Part shown: piece by piece, positions 34,107 to 43,174 of the stretch
Layout of the letters: each line of letters begins with the position of its first letter
How positions within the stretch are numbered: the first letter of the stretch is position 1
Origin: SKLM01 sp964514285
Lineage (GTDB): Bacteria; Chloroflexota; Anaerolineae; B4-G1
Assembly (NCBI GenBank): GCA_964514285.1
Contig: CAZEQC010000005.1
Location: 34,681-98,680, forward strand
DNA length: 64,000 nt
Direction of reading: 5' to 3'
Position numbers and translations under genes: made by a program
Notes under the pieces: generated by a model
Told to the model about the DNA's origin: nothing
The model's database searches: none
The model's input: the letters and a program-made list of their open reading frames with translations, nothing else

Positions 34107-35168
34107 CTAGCTCAGGATCTCCAAGTTGACCAATGGCACGAAGATAGATTCGCCTTGACCGATGTCAACCTCTGCACAGTAGGCTCTAGCGCCTGTTGCT
34201 ATGCGACGGGCGTACTGAGGGATGTCGGTGATGGTTCCCACCGAGCCCAGGTGAGGGGCCCGGGCGATTCGGACGCGTGCTCCCTTCGTAAGCTCTCCAT
34301 AGGAAGCTATCTCGTCTTCTGGGGGTTTTTTGTTCGGCATGGATATGATGATCTCTGGTCGCTTCGAAGCTGACCGGACCTTGGTCTGCCCACTGATCGA
34401 GGCTTCCCTTCCCTCGTGCTCCTTCAGCAAGGCGAAAGCATCCTCCATCATAGGAAGATCCCCGAGGCCGTCGACGACGATAACGGGGAAAGGCAATTGC
34501 TCCACGGTAGGGATCAGCTTAGGCGAAAGGCTGCCAACGACGATTCCCCTCACCTCTACATCTTGTGCTCGCATTAGGGCTTCGGAATCGAGAATTGTAC
34601 CTACGACGAGGACGCTGCCGTGGCAGGAGGGATCCACGGCGCGGACTTGGAGTGGGTCTTTCGGCCCCCGCGTCATACTCTTTAGAACGCCGATGCTTTC
34701 TCCGCCGGAGCCCCATGCTGCTTCAATGAGAGCGCCCGCTGTCTCGATGAAGACCCGCTGATCATTTGTGACCCTCAAGACAGTTCCGGAAATGTAGGCG
34801 TGCAGCTCAAAAGGCGTGGGTTGAGCCTCGAGAAGGACCCGCCCACCCCCTATGGCGGTCATCACGCCGTCAATGGGGGACTCGACCGAGCGACCAAGAA
34901 AGCCACGCCGCTTGGCGATAGTGTCTCCGCGGTGGACCGTGTCACCTAAGTCGATTCGCAGACAATCCTCAGCCTCCGATGCCGAGATGCCCAATAGACG
35001 CGCAACAGCCACGATTCGAAAGTCGCTGGACAGGCTGGCACGAGCCACGACCTGTGAGCATTCCACACGATCGCCAGGATCGACCAGAACCTCTCCCGGT
35101 CTGGGTAGAACCCGTTCACGACGGATCTTCGTCAGATTCGTGACTTCTTTCTTGGACGTGTAGTACAT
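34107..35168 (-). CDS. Conserved hypothetical protein of the MutL/DUF6754 cluster, KOW-like C-terminus
   Basis: About 353 aa from ATG 35168; TTG 35204 is an alternative in-frame start. The N-terminal third has PRPGEVLVDPGDRVECSQVVAR and DLGDTVHRGDTIAKRRG, like biotinyl/lipoyl 'barrel-sandwich' segments. The middle (SVLVVGTILDSEALMRAQ, FPVIVVDGLGDLPM) looks like a small alpha/beta domain. The end, LTKGARVRIARAPHLGSVGTITDIP, is KOW-like. No membrane helix. It follows the MutL-like gene, so a soluble partner of that complex is inferred. Confidence 0.65.
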   Translation of the reverse strand: MYYTSKKEVTNLTKIRRERVLPRPGEVLVDPGDRVECSQVVARASLSSDFRIVAVARLLGISASEAEDCLRIDLGDTVHRGDTIAKRRGFLGRSVESPIDGVMTAIGGGRVLLEAQPTPFELHAYISGTVLRVTNDQRVFIETAGALIEAAWGSGGESIGVLKSMTRGPKDPLQVRAVDPSCHGSVLVVGTILDSEALMRAQDVEVRGIVVGSLSPKLIPTVEQLPFPVIVVDGLGDLPMMEDAFALLKEHEGREASISGQTKVRSASKRPEIIISMPNKKPPEDEIASYGELTKGARVRIARAPHLGSVGTITDIPQYARRIATGARAYCAEVDIGQGESIFVPLVNLEILS

Positions 35169-35213
35169 GGTCTCAACAACCACCTCGGCTTGGCGTCTTG
35201 TCAATCTGCTGGT

Positions 35214-36974
35214 CTATCCACCGACGTCATACAACCACTGCCGCATCCGCTCGTGGCGTTGCTCTGGATCGTCTGGCAAAGGTAAGGGGCGCCCTCGAGC
35301 ATCAATAATGAGACCAGCCAGCCCACCGCTCACCCGCCGCTTGCCAGCTTTCCCGCGACCCCCGAGCCCGACGTCAAAGCCGCCTCTCGGGCTCAGTTCC
35401 AGGACCGCTTCTTCTCCCAGAGGGAGGGGGAGGACTTCCAGGTCTCCGTAGCTCACCTCGACGTCCAACTTGCTTCCGTCTTCGTAGGCAGCACTGACAC
35501 TTAGGACCTTATCGCCAGGCTGGGCGTTCCGCCCAACCGGGGTGACCACTGTCGCAAGGTTGGTGAACACGCCAGCATCCAGAGCTTCTACCGCGGCCAG
35601 GGGTTTGACGCCAGCAACGTTCCCTAGAGCCGGAGCGAGCCCATAGGTGTCTAAGACGAGCGTGCTTATGCCGATCGGCTGCAAGGCGTTGAGCACGGCT
35701 AGAGCGGCCTGTCCTGGTCTCGGAGCTCGGGTGAGAGGTGCTCCGCTGATCAGAATGGTATCGAACAGCGGTGTCAAACCGGCGTAAGGTTGGGCAGCGC
35801 CCGGCCGCCAGCCGGGACGCGCCGTCTCCAGCGTGGCATGAATGGCGGCACAGGTGAGGGCCTGTTCCACCCAGATCTCGCGGTTGACCTGAGGAACGCT
35901 CGCGGGATGCATCCTCTTGCTGATCAACAGCGCTTGGACCTCGTGGAAGGGTATCGCTTCAGGGAACCAGCGGGCCAGAGGCTCGAGGCCGTCTTCTTTC
36001 AGCATGCGTTCGCCCCCCAGGGCGACCCCCAGACCGCCGTAGATCGTCGTGAAGAGCTGCTCATCAAAGACAGCGGCTACGGTGGTGTTAGCTCCTCCCA
36101 CGTCGATGCCCAGAATCCCACTCTGCGGATCCCCCAGGTGCCAAAGATACTGGATCAGTTGCCCAAATGCCTGTGCGGTCGGCGTGATCGGTGTCGGGCT
36201 CCAGTCCGCCAGGGTGGATAGGCCTGCCATGGAGCGCATTTTACGCTGCTTGAACAGGCTCTGAAGCTCTTGCTGGGTGTCCGCCAGCTGCTCTTGCTCG
36301 AGTGTCGGGCGAACGTTGTCGGCGACGCGCAACTCGGCCTCGTCCCCCACGATCTCGGCCACTTGTCGGCGGAGGTGAGCGTTGCCGGCGTAAAGCAACG
36401 TGGGGCGTTCGTTGCGATCCATCATGGCACATGCCAGCGTCGCGGCCTTCACGGTGTCCAACACAGGCTGCTTGGCCCCGCCATCGATTCCGCCGGTAAG
36501 AAGGACGATGTCCGGCGCAGTCTCACGTATCACGCGCGCTTGCTCTTCGTCGGCCAGCGTCACTCCATTGCCTTCGTTCAAGGTCGCCTTCACCTGGGAG
36601 TAGGTCCCCGCGGCTGCACGTCTGGCGCTCGAGATGCTGAGGTCCCCTACCAGGCCGCTGAGCACCACCTGCAACGGTTCGCTGGCGCTGACGGTAGCGG
36701 TGAAGGCATCTACGCCACGCAGGCTTGTTCTTTGAGGAGAGATGAGGAGGCCCCTCTCATCAAAGAACTGCCGACCGGTTACGCGGGAGATGCGTTTCAC
36801 AGCATGCTCTATGCCGTCCACCATGTCGGTCGATGATGAGTCAAATGTGGTGGGCGCCTCGCCAGATGCCACGAAGCGGTACTCTCCTCCTATTCGATCA
36901 AGCAACATAGCCTTGGTCATCACCGTTCCGCAGTCGACGACCAGGATTGAACCAATGCGTTCTTCTGCATCCAT
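35214..36974 (-). CDS. MutL/GlmL-like ATPase (glutamate mutase accessory family)
   Basis: A 586-aa actin/Hsp70-fold ATPase of the MutL (glutamate mutase L) family. Phosphate loop 1 is SILVVDCGTVMTKAMLLD; phosphate loop 2 is GILGIDVGGANTTVAAVF; LLTGGIDGG sits between. In clostridia GlmL reactivates B12-dependent glutamate mutase, yet no mutase or B12 protein is encoded here. The C-terminal ~120 residues (LDVEVSYGDLEVLPLPLGEEAVLELSP) are beta-rich. ATG 36974 is chosen because the MutL domain begins 10 residues later; the longer reading lacks support. It is in the middle of an operon with uncharacterised membrane proteins. Confidence 0.8.
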   Translation of the reverse strand: MDAEERIGSILVVDCGTVMTKAMLLDRIGGEYRFVASGEAPTTFDSSSTDMVDGIEHAVKRISRVTGRQFFDERGLLISPQRTSLRGVDAFTATVSASEPLQVVLSGLVGDLSISSARRAAAGTYSQVKATLNEGNGVTLADEEQARVIRETAPDIVLLTGGIDGGAKQPVLDTVKAATLACAMMDRNERPTLLYAGNAHLRRQVAEIVGDEAELRVADNVRPTLEQEQLADTQQELQSLFKQRKMRSMAGLSTLADWSPTPITPTAQAFGQLIQYLWHLGDPQSGILGIDVGGANTTVAAVFDEQLFTTIYGGLGVALGGERMLKEDGLEPLARWFPEAIPFHEVQALLISKRMHPASVPQVNREIWVEQALTCAAIHATLETARPGWRPGAAQPYAGLTPLFDTILISGAPLTRAPRPGQAALAVLNALQPIGISTLVLDTYGLAPALGNVAGVKPLAAVEALDAGVFTNLATVVTPVGRNAQPGDKVLSVSAAYEDGSKLDVEVSYGDLEVLPLPLGEEAVLELSPRGGFDVGLGGRGKAGKRRVSGGLAGLIIDARGRPLPLPDDPEQRHERMRQWLYDVGG

Positions 36975-36985
36975 GGTTTCTTTTC

Positions 36986-37663
36986 CTACAGCCCCAGCAA
37001 TCGTAGGGTTAGGTCGATCAACTGTTCCATTCGACCCACAAATATGGACAGGGAAGCGGTCAGCGCGCTGGCAAAAACCACGCCAAAGGCGACAATTAGG
37101 AACTGGCGGCCCACCCAGGCTAAGCCATCTATGATGCGTCGCCACGTGAGGGCTTTCGTTTGGCGCTCGCCACGAACGAACGTGAAGGTCAACAACGTAC
37201 ACACTGTCCCCACAACGATCATCAGTCCGTCCAGCAGGCCGAAACGGAGGTCGGCCAGGGAGGTTGGGCTAAGGGCTTGTCCCGTTGCTTGTACCTGGGG
37301 CGCGAGCGTCCCCAAGAGGGCTCCGCCAAGGGCAACAGCCGTTCCGACGCCGATCAGGTAGGCGACAGAGAGATTACCGACAAATGCTTGTTGTGGAAAT
37401 CCTTTGAAGAGCAACAAAATACCCAGCACGAGAGGCACCAAGACAGAGATAGGGTCTGATATGAGACTTGACAGCGCCATCCCGAGCAACACGTCGCGCA
37501 CGACGATGCCGAGGGAGTAGCCAATCAGAACGCCAACGAAGATGTGCAAAGCCAACCGATAGAGGGGATTATCGCCGATCAGATAGCTCAGGATGAGCAG
37601 CGTGAGGATTGCACCTATGATTGGGCCGGCAAGCTGGGATATCATCGACATCATCGACATCAT
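36986..37663 (-). CDS. Integral membrane protein of the MutL/DUF6754 cluster
   Basis: A 225-aa protein with about six helices and short loops; the first is AGPIIGAILTLLILSYLIG. ATG 37663 and ATG 37660 are both possible, with AGGAG upstream. It overlaps the stop of the preceding gene (ATGA), so it is translationally coupled to the zinc-ribbon protein. No named family recognised. Confidence 0.7.
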   Translation of the reverse strand: MMSMMSMISQLAGPIIGAILTLLILSYLIGDNPLYRLALHIFVGVLIGYSLGIVVRDVLLGMALSSLISDPISVLVPLVLGILLLFKGFPQQAFVGNLSVAYLIGVGTAVALGGALLGTLAPQVQATGQALSPTSLADLRFGLLDGLMIVVGTVCTLLTFTFVRGERQTKALTWRRIIDGLAWVGRQFLIVAFGVVFASALTASLSIFVGRMEQLIDLTLRLLGL

Positions 37664-40029
37664 AGCTCCTCTCGGGTTCCGACGAAGGCGTGAATGAGGG
37701 CGCCGAGGACAATCAGGATGACGAGGACGATATGTCCGGCTGCCAATGCGTCGAGCCGTTGTGTAGCACGACCGAGGGCCCCGCGGAACGTCTCGTAGGA
37801 AGCGGCTCCCTCGTAGCCGTAAATGGCTCCCCTTAACTGTCCGGCATTGGCGTCCACGTAGGGGCCGGCAAAGGGTTCTAGGGCTGCACTACCGACGGCA
37901 ATCAAGGGCAGTTGATCACCGAATCTCGCATGGGCTTGCTCAACCCAGAGTCGGAGCGGCATGGGTCGACCGGTCAGGACCAGAAGCAACGTCGGCATCG
38001 TATCAGTGCTGGCCAAGAGCTGGGAGACGGCGGTTGCCGTGCCCGGGCGGAAGCCGATCAGCGTGAATTGGTCCCTTGAATCAGCGATGCTGGTCATCAC
38101 AGCGCTGGCCATTAATGGACCGTCGGGGCGCGTGCTCACGATAGAAAGCCGTGCTCCGCGGTTGAGCACGTGCGTCAGAACGGGCCGTGCCACGGCGTTG
38201 AGTTCGCCAGCCTCTGGCGGGCCGTAGTCGAAAGCCACCAGCACGTGGTCGCTGGCGTCGAGCCCGTCGACCACGTCGTGCAGGGCCGCGACCTCCGATG
38301 CCACCAAAGGCTGTGTCAGTTGCGGGGTTTCTCCCGTCATCAGGGGGGCCAGGAGCATACTCAATACAGCGAAGATCAGGATAGCCGCCACCAACCAACG
38401 TTCAATCAAGCGTGCAGCGTCGCCTCTTCCCTTCCCGGCCTCACCTCTGGGTCTCTCGGTCGGCTGGACGGCTGGCTGAGCCAGCAGACTCTGGAAGAGC
38501 TCAGCTCGAGCTAGGCTTGCTTCACTGGGGTGATAGCTGGATGGGCCTTCGAAGGTGGTGGGCGTGCCGATGGTAGCCGCGGGAATCAGGCCGCGCAGCC
38601 CTTTCAGCAGGCCTTCATCCTCCACGGGGCCGCGCACAGGTTCCTCTCCTTTGTCCTGGCTGGGCCTCAGTTCCTGCACCCAACTGGGGATATCGGCCCG
38701 TTCCAGGTCCGCTTCCCACTCCCCTTCCCTTTCACCCTCCCCTTTCCCTTCTCCACTTGGCTCCGCTGCGAACGGCGAGGCCTTCTCCTCCCCCGGCGTT
38801 GGCTTCATCAGCTCGTTCAGCCAATCTGGTGTTTCCATGGTCTCGGGAAGCGGCTCTGTAAAGGGCGCCGGCGGTTCTTCGCCGGGGGGCTCCTCGAAGC
38901 TCCCCTCGGCTTCTCTCAGCCAGCTGGGGATCTCGACAGGCTCGGAGGGGGCCTCTCTTTCTGGTTCCTCCTCCGCCGGCTCCTCCGGCGCGAAGATGTC
39001 CTCCTCCGTGGTGAGTTCGTCCGGTGGCTCCGGTGGCTCTGGGGGCTGACCCGTTTCCACGTCCTCGAGCCAAGCAGGGATCTCAATGGCGGCGGCTTCC
39101 GTCTCGTCAGCGTGCGACTCCCTCTCCGCCGCAGTGGGCTTGGAGCGCGGCGTTTCCTCTTCTTCTGGAAGCGAGAGGTCTCGTAGCCACTGGGGCGTCT
39201 CCTCTAGGTCGCGATCCTCGGCTTGCGGTCGCTGCGGCCGGACATCCTCCGGCTCCTCAGTGATAGGGGGCTGATCCATCAGCGGCTTGTCCTCGGCGGG
39301 AGATGGTGTCTCTTCGGTGACCGGGCCCAGATCGCGCAGCCAGTCTGGGATCTCGGCTGGTTCCGGCGGCGTCCTCTCCTTGGAAGTCGAGTCCATCTCA
39401 GCTTCCGATCGATCGATGTCCCTTGTGGGGGGGGGGATCTGTTCGGTGGCGTCCGCCTCCTCAGTTGATGACGCTTCCGGTGGCGCATCTTCACGGTCTG
39501 GAGGCTCCTCTGCTGGGACTGAGGCCTTCTCCTCCGAGCGGGCTTCGATGTCGACCGGGGGTTGGGGCTCCTCGCTTATCGGACCCAGCTCGCTCAACCA
39601 GTCTGGGATGTCAGCCGGCTCCAAGTCTTCTTCTTCGATGGTGACGGCCCGCTCATCCTCGTGTTCTTCGGCCTCTTGGTCTGCTGAGCCTCGGAGGTCA
39701 TCCAACCAGTCCCCCGAGGGTGCCGCTTCCTTCTCTCTTGTCGGTTCGGCGGCTTCCTCTCCTCTGTCTCCCTCTGTATCATCCAAGGGGATGGTTGGCA
39801 GAGAGAAGCCCTTGATGGGGCTCGTCTTCTCCTCGGATTCCTCATCTTCCGGCCCGGATGACATCGGCACGAGCCGGGCGTTACATTGTTGGCAGTAGAC
39901 GTTGCCGACGGGGTTGATGGTGTCGCACATCGGGCAGCGCATACCGGTGCTCGGCAACGGCTTGCCGCATTCATTACAGAAACGGCTGCCTTTCCGATTA
40001 GCTGTTCCGCAGTTTGGACAATGGATCAT
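37660..40029 (-). CDS. Double zinc-ribbon membrane protein with repeated Trp-Leu motifs
   Basis: A 789-aa protein. Two zinc ribbons open it: CPNCGTANRKGSRFCNECG (4-22) and CPMCDTINPVGNVYCQQC (33-50). A ~450-residue acidic, Pro/Glu-rich disordered region follows, with at least seven copies of a short motif of the form IPDWLxxLGP (IPDWLSELGP, IPDWLRDLGP, TPQWLRDLSL, IPAWLEDV, IPSWLREA, TPDWLNEL, IPSWVQEL). Near 545 comes a membrane helix, then a ~190-residue extracytoplasmic alpha/beta domain (HVLVAFDYGPPEAGELNAVA...FTLIGFRPGTATAVSQLLAS), and a final helix. The repeats look like linear binding motifs for a partner, which fits a scaffold. Confidence 0.72.
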   Translation of the reverse strand: MIHCPNCGTANRKGSRFCNECGKPLPSTGMRCPMCDTINPVGNVYCQQCNARLVPMSSGPEDEESEEKTSPIKGFSLPTIPLDDTEGDRGEEAAEPTREKEAAPSGDWLDDLRGSADQEAEEHEDERAVTIEEEDLEPADIPDWLSELGPISEEPQPPVDIEARSEEKASVPAEEPPDREDAPPEASSTEEADATEQIPPPTRDIDRSEAEMDSTSKERTPPEPAEIPDWLRDLGPVTEETPSPAEDKPLMDQPPITEEPEDVRPQRPQAEDRDLEETPQWLRDLSLPEEEETPRSKPTAAERESHADETEAAAIEIPAWLEDVETGQPPEPPEPPDELTTEEDIFAPEEPAEEEPEREAPSEPVEIPSWLREAEGSFEEPPGEEPPAPFTEPLPETMETPDWLNELMKPTPGEEKASPFAAEPSGEGKGEGEREGEWEADLERADIPSWVQELRPSQDKGEEPVRGPVEDEGLLKGLRGLIPAATIGTPTTFEGPSSYHPSEASLARAELFQSLLAQPAVQPTERPRGEAGKGRGDAARLIERWLVAAILIFAVLSMLLAPLMTGETPQLTQPLVASEVAALHDVVDGLDASDHVLVAFDYGPPEAGELNAVARPVLTHVLNRGARLSIVSTRPDGPLMASAVMTSIADSRDQFTLIGFRPGTATAVSQLLASTDTMPTLLLVLTGRPMPLRLWVEQAHARFGDQLPLIAVGSAALEPFAGPYVDANAGQLRGAIYGYEGAASYETFRGALGRATQRLDALAAGHIVLVILIVLGALIHAFVGTREEL

Positions 40030-40039
40030 CGGTCCATCC

Positions 40040-40663
40040 TTAGAACTCGCTGTGCGGGCGGTCGCTGCCCAGAAGAACCCTTATGCCGGTGATCACCGTG
40101 CCAAGCGCAACCCCGAGGAGAAGACCACGAATCCCGGCCAGACCGGGCACGTCGATCAGCCAGCTGCGGATGTCGCTTAGCCACTCAAAACCTCGCAGAG
40201 GGGTCGTTCCCAGAAGCGTCAAGATCACAACCAGGATGAAGAGCAGCGAAGCTGGGGTGCGTCGCTCTCCAAGCAGACGAACGGCAGATAGCGTCAATGT
40301 GAAAACGACGAGCGCCGCCAGGGCCCCTCCCAACGGTGTGATGACGTAGTTCAGCATCCCCTGCGTCAGCCCATCCATGGGGCCATAGAAGAGGGGCGGG
40401 ATGCAAGACAGCAGGGCGGTCACGAGCAGGACCAAGCTATACAGCCGTCCCTTCCCAGACGTCACGATTCGCTGACCGTGGACCTGGAGGACGTTGAACA
40501 CGGCCAAGATCAGGGCGAAGGCGCCGATAATGACGGCCCATTCGACCAGCTGATCGCGAAGAACGGACAGCCCTGTGTCCGGAAACAGGTATCCAGCCAG
40601 GGCGAGGAGCCCGCTACTGGTGGCGATGAAGGTAGGTATCCACTTCCGGATGATACGTCTCAT
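40040..40663 (-). CDS. Integral membrane protein of the MutL/DUF6754 cluster
   Basis: A 207-aa protein with about six hydrophobic helices, starting with a basic RRIIRKWIPTF. PLGGALAALVVFTLTLSAVRLLGERRTPASLLF and WLSDIRSWLIDVPGLAGIRGLLLGVALGTVI-type segments follow. It ends 10 nt before the start of the zinc-ribbon gene. No named family recognised; its gene order suggests a subunit of the same membrane complex. Confidence 0.7.
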   Translation of the reverse strand: MRRIIRKWIPTFIATSSGLLALAGYLFPDTGLSVLRDQLVEWAVIIGAFALILAVFNVLQVHGQRIVTSGKGRLYSLVLLVTALLSCIPPLFYGPMDGLTQGMLNYVITPLGGALAALVVFTLTLSAVRLLGERRTPASLLFILVVILTLLGTTPLRGFEWLSDIRSWLIDVPGLAGIRGLLLGVALGTVITGIRVLLGSDRPHSEF

Positions 40664-40714
40664 AGCCCTTGCCTCAGGTGGATTGATCCTGGTGAGCCCC
40701 GGTCGTCCTCAGCG

Positions 40715-41473
40715 TCAGCTGGCAATGAGGGCCAGAACGGCTGTTCCCAGGATGACCAGCACCAACATAAATCGCAAGATATCCTCTCCTATCAAGCTCG
40801 TCGTGTACTTCTTCTCGTCGGTGACTTGAGCGCCAGCAGCGTAGAGCTCTTCTCCCACCGCCAAGCGATCGGTCATAGGGTAGAGCGCTCCTATGGCTTG
40901 CGGTACATCGACGGCAGCCATCTTCGGCCTGCGATGCTGGTCGCTCATATCTGCCAGGAGAGAGACCTCCGGCCCGAACGTGCCCACTGCCAGGTTGGCG
41001 GTTACATCTTCCGGAGCCCCGACAGGTATGGCCCCGGCTGCATAGGCGAGAGAAGAGGGGCCGAGGAATCGCACTTGGCTCGAATCGTAGGATTCGGGGA
41101 TCTGGTTGCGCTCATAAGCGCGGCGCATCACGTCCTGGGCCAAGGGGAGGAGTGTGGGATCGCCTAACGTGATGATCGGAGCCACGTCATAGGAGATGGC
41201 TGCATCGATCAACCCCTCCAGCACTTGAAGCCCGGCCAAAGAGGAGACTGTGTTCCCGCTGCCCAGGGCTCCGTTGCCCAAAGCGATGTGGAGGGGTTGA
41301 CCCCTCTCGGCTGCCCGTCCCAGCTCGTCCTGCAGATCTTTGAAGGCAGCGATCTCACGCACGCCCGGGCCCGTTTCTCGCCGACGGTAGAGGATTGTGA
41401 GCACGGCCAGCACAAGCGCACTGAGCAGCAGGAACACAACCGCCCACGCTGTAGGATCAAGCAAGTCATTCAT
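40715..41473 (-). CDS. DUF6754 domain membrane protein
   Basis: A 252-aa protein with one N-terminal helix (14-29) and one C-terminal helix (230-250), so the middle is a single soluble domain. That domain contains LHIALGNGALGSGNTVSSLAGLQVLE, PIITLGDPTLLPLAQDVMRRAYERN and FLGPSSLAYAAGAIPVG, the pattern of the uncharacterised DUF6754 of Chloroflexota. It overlaps the upstream small gene by 8 nt. Confidence 0.75.
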   Translation of the reverse strand: MNDLLDPTAWAVVFLLLSALVLAVLTILYRRRETGPGVREIAAFKDLQDELGRAAERGQPLHIALGNGALGSGNTVSSLAGLQVLEGLIDAAISYDVAPIITLGDPTLLPLAQDVMRRAYERNQIPESYDSSQVRFLGPSSLAYAAGAIPVGAPEDVTANLAVGTFGPEVSLLADMSDQHRRPKMAAVDVPQAIGALYPMTDRLAVGEELYAAGAQVTDEKKYTTSLIGEDILRFMLVLVILGTAVLALIAS

Positions 41474-41732
41474 CGTTGCTATGCCCTCTGATCAGCCGCT
41501 CTCTCAGTTGCTTCCAGAGCTCTGGATTACCCAATCGGCCCACGGCCTGCTCAAGGCTCTCATCTGATACCCCTCTTATGAGTGGTTCAAAAGCCAGGAG
41601 TGCCTGATGACCCAAGAAACCAAAAGCAGTGCTTCCTTCGAGGAGTGACAGCGCCACCGATGATAGGCCGCTGGATTCAATCAGCTCTGCCCATCGATCT
41701 ACTTGTGTTTGCTGCTTTTGTCTGTCGTTCAC
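41466..41732 (-). CDS. Small helical protein opening the MutL/DUF6754 operon
   Basis: An 88-aa soluble, helical protein (WAELIESSGLSSVALSLLEG, LEQAVGRLGNPELWKQLRERL). GTG 41732 has no proper Shine-Dalgarno, and the promoter -10 (41754-41749) is only about 17 nt away, so the transcript is nearly leaderless. It overlaps the DUF6754 gene, hence coupled. Function unknown. Confidence 0.65.
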   Translation of the reverse strand: MNDRQKQQTQVDRWAELIESSGLSSVALSLLEGSTAFGFLGHQALLAFEPLIRGVSDESLEQAVGRLGNPELWKQLRERLIRGHSNDE

Positions 41733-41748
41733 CTCGAGATTCGGTACA

Positions 41749-41777
41749 AGTATACTTGAGATATCGAGGATGGTCTA
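41749..41777 (-). promoter_or_regulatory. Promoter of the MutL/DUF6754 operon with palindrome
   Basis: Minus strand TAGACC (41777-41772), 17-bp spacer, TATACT (41754-41749). The -10 lies in a perfect 12-bp palindrome CAAGTATACTTG (41747-41758). Confidence 0.55.
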
Positions 41778-41841
41778 GCCAGTTAGCCCTTGTATAGGCC
41801 TCAGTATAGCACGATTTCTAGGGGGTGTAAAGCGCAGATGT

Positions 41842-41869
41842 TTGTCAATTCTTGCTTCTATGCTATCAT
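41842..41869 (+). promoter_or_regulatory. Promoter of the zinc-ribbon/LysM gene
   Basis: TTGTCA (41842-41847), 16-bp spacer, TATCAT (41864-41869), about 28 nt ahead of the start codon. Confidence 0.65.
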
Positions 41870-41897
41870 ACGCATCGGTGATTGGTGTGATGATTGA

Positions 41898-43046
41898 ATG
41901 ATGATTGAAGAATCCGACAACTCTCTTCCATCTCAAGAGCCACGACACTGTCCCGTCTGTGGCATTCAGGTAGCGGCCAAGGCGTCAGAGTGTCTGATGT
42001 GTGGGGCTTCTCTTATAGAGGAAGAAGAGCCTGAAGAGCACGAAGAGAAGAAGCGTACGATCCCAGGCTGGGTTGGGTCTGTTGCTGCCGTTGTGTTGGC
42101 CTTGGCTATCCTGGGCGGCGGCGGTTTTGGGCTTTATACCATGCTGGCTGTGGAACCCGAGCCGGAGCCTACGTCGGTGGCCGTCACGCCATCTCCTACG
42201 TCCACCTCGCTGCCGAGTCCGACCCCCACTGATACGCCAGCTCCCACGTCCACACCGACGCCTCTCCCTCCACAGGCTCATGACGTACAAGAGGGCGAGA
42301 CCATGAGCGATATCGCCGCCTTGTATGAGGTGACGGTTGAGGAGATCGTGGCCCTGAACCCCGACATCGACCCAGAGTTCATCCAGCCGGGACAGGTTCT
42401 GCTTATCCCAGCGCCTACGCCACAGGCCGAGGGATTGAGTGCTGCTGAGGCGGGCGGCTCAGCGGCGACGTCGGGCGGTTTTGTTGTCCACGTCGTTCGT
42501 TCAGGTGAGACGTTGAGCTCCATTGCCAAAGAGTACGATATCTCTGTCTCGGTCATCCAGGCTGCCAACGATCTATCGCCGGATGATGAGACGATTCGTG
42601 CTGAGCAATCCTTGGTCATTCCTCTCAACACGCCCACTCCCTCCCCGACGCCGACCGCTGATCCAAACGTCACACCGACGGCGATATCGTCCTATGCGTC
42701 CCCGGCCCTGCTTTATCCACCGGATGGGGCAGTCTTGGACCGGGCACCGGTGTTGCTGCAGTGGGCCTCGGTGAGCGTCCTTAAGAGCGATGAATGGTAT
42801 CAGCTCAGTCTCTGGCAGCCCTCAAACGATGTGGTGTCGGCTACCGTCCAGACGCGCGCGACAGCCTGGCGGGTACCGTCTGATTTGCTGCAGAGGGCCG
42901 ACGCCCCGACCTTCCGCTGGCGTGTTCAGGTGGTCCGAGAGACTAGGGAACAGACCTATGAAGATGCCGGGATCCCCAGTGCCACGTATTCCTTAACATG
43001 GCAGGGAGCGACGACACCATCCGCTGACGTGACGCTCACGCCCTGA
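41898..43046 (+). CDS. Zinc-ribbon, membrane-anchored double LysM protein
   Basis: A 382-aa protein. A cytoplasmic zinc ribbon (CPVCGIQVAAKASECLMCG, 19-37), an acidic stretch and a membrane helix (about 57-80) are followed by a Pro/Thr linker. Two LysM domains come next (HDVQEGETMSDIAALYEV...QPGQVLLIP and VHVVRSGETLSSIAKEYDI...RAEQSLVIPL), then a ~110-residue fibronectin-like C-terminal domain (ALLYPPDGAVLDRAPVLLQW). LysM binds N-acetylglucosamine polymers, so it should link the membrane to peptidoglycan. ATG 41898 or ATG 41901 is possible; no clear ribosome-binding site. Confidence 0.8.
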   Translation: MMIEESDNSLPSQEPRHCPVCGIQVAAKASECLMCGASLIEEEEPEEHEEKKRTIPGWVGSVAAVVLALAILGGGGFGLYTMLAVEPEPEPTSVAVTPSPTSTSLPSPTPTDTPAPTSTPTPLPPQAHDVQEGETMSDIAALYEVTVEEIVALNPDIDPEFIQPGQVLLIPAPTPQAEGLSAAEAGGSAATSGGFVVHVVRSGETLSSIAKEYDISVSVIQAANDLSPDDETIRAEQSLVIPLNTPTPSPTPTADPNVTPTAISSYASPALLYPPDGAVLDRAPVLLQWASVSVLKSDEWYQLSLWQPSNDVVSATVQTRATAWRVPSDLLQRADAPTFRWRVQVVRETREQTYEDAGIPSATYSLTWQGATTPSADVTLTP

Positions 43047-43124
43047 TTTCCCCTTCGCTTGGTCGATCCCGCCGTTCACCCCACAGCCGAGAACGATGAA
43101 GCCCCGGGGGCAGCGAAGCTTTGC

Positions 43125-43153
43125 TTGACGCAGGCGGGGCCCCAGACTATAAT
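43125..43153 (+). promoter_or_regulatory. Promoter of the methyltransferase gene at 43175
   Basis: TTGACG (43125-43130), 17-bp spacer, TATAAT (43148-43153), one base short of consensus. A start site near 43160 excludes the longer in-frame reading from 43121. Confidence 0.8.
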
Positions 43154-43174
43154 CCCACCTGGCATACCCGACTT

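Noticed and set aside
35214..36974. DNA mismatch repair MutL
   Set aside because: The name is shared, but the phosphate loops and length fit the glutamate-mutase L (actin-fold) family; no GHKL ATPase motifs are present.
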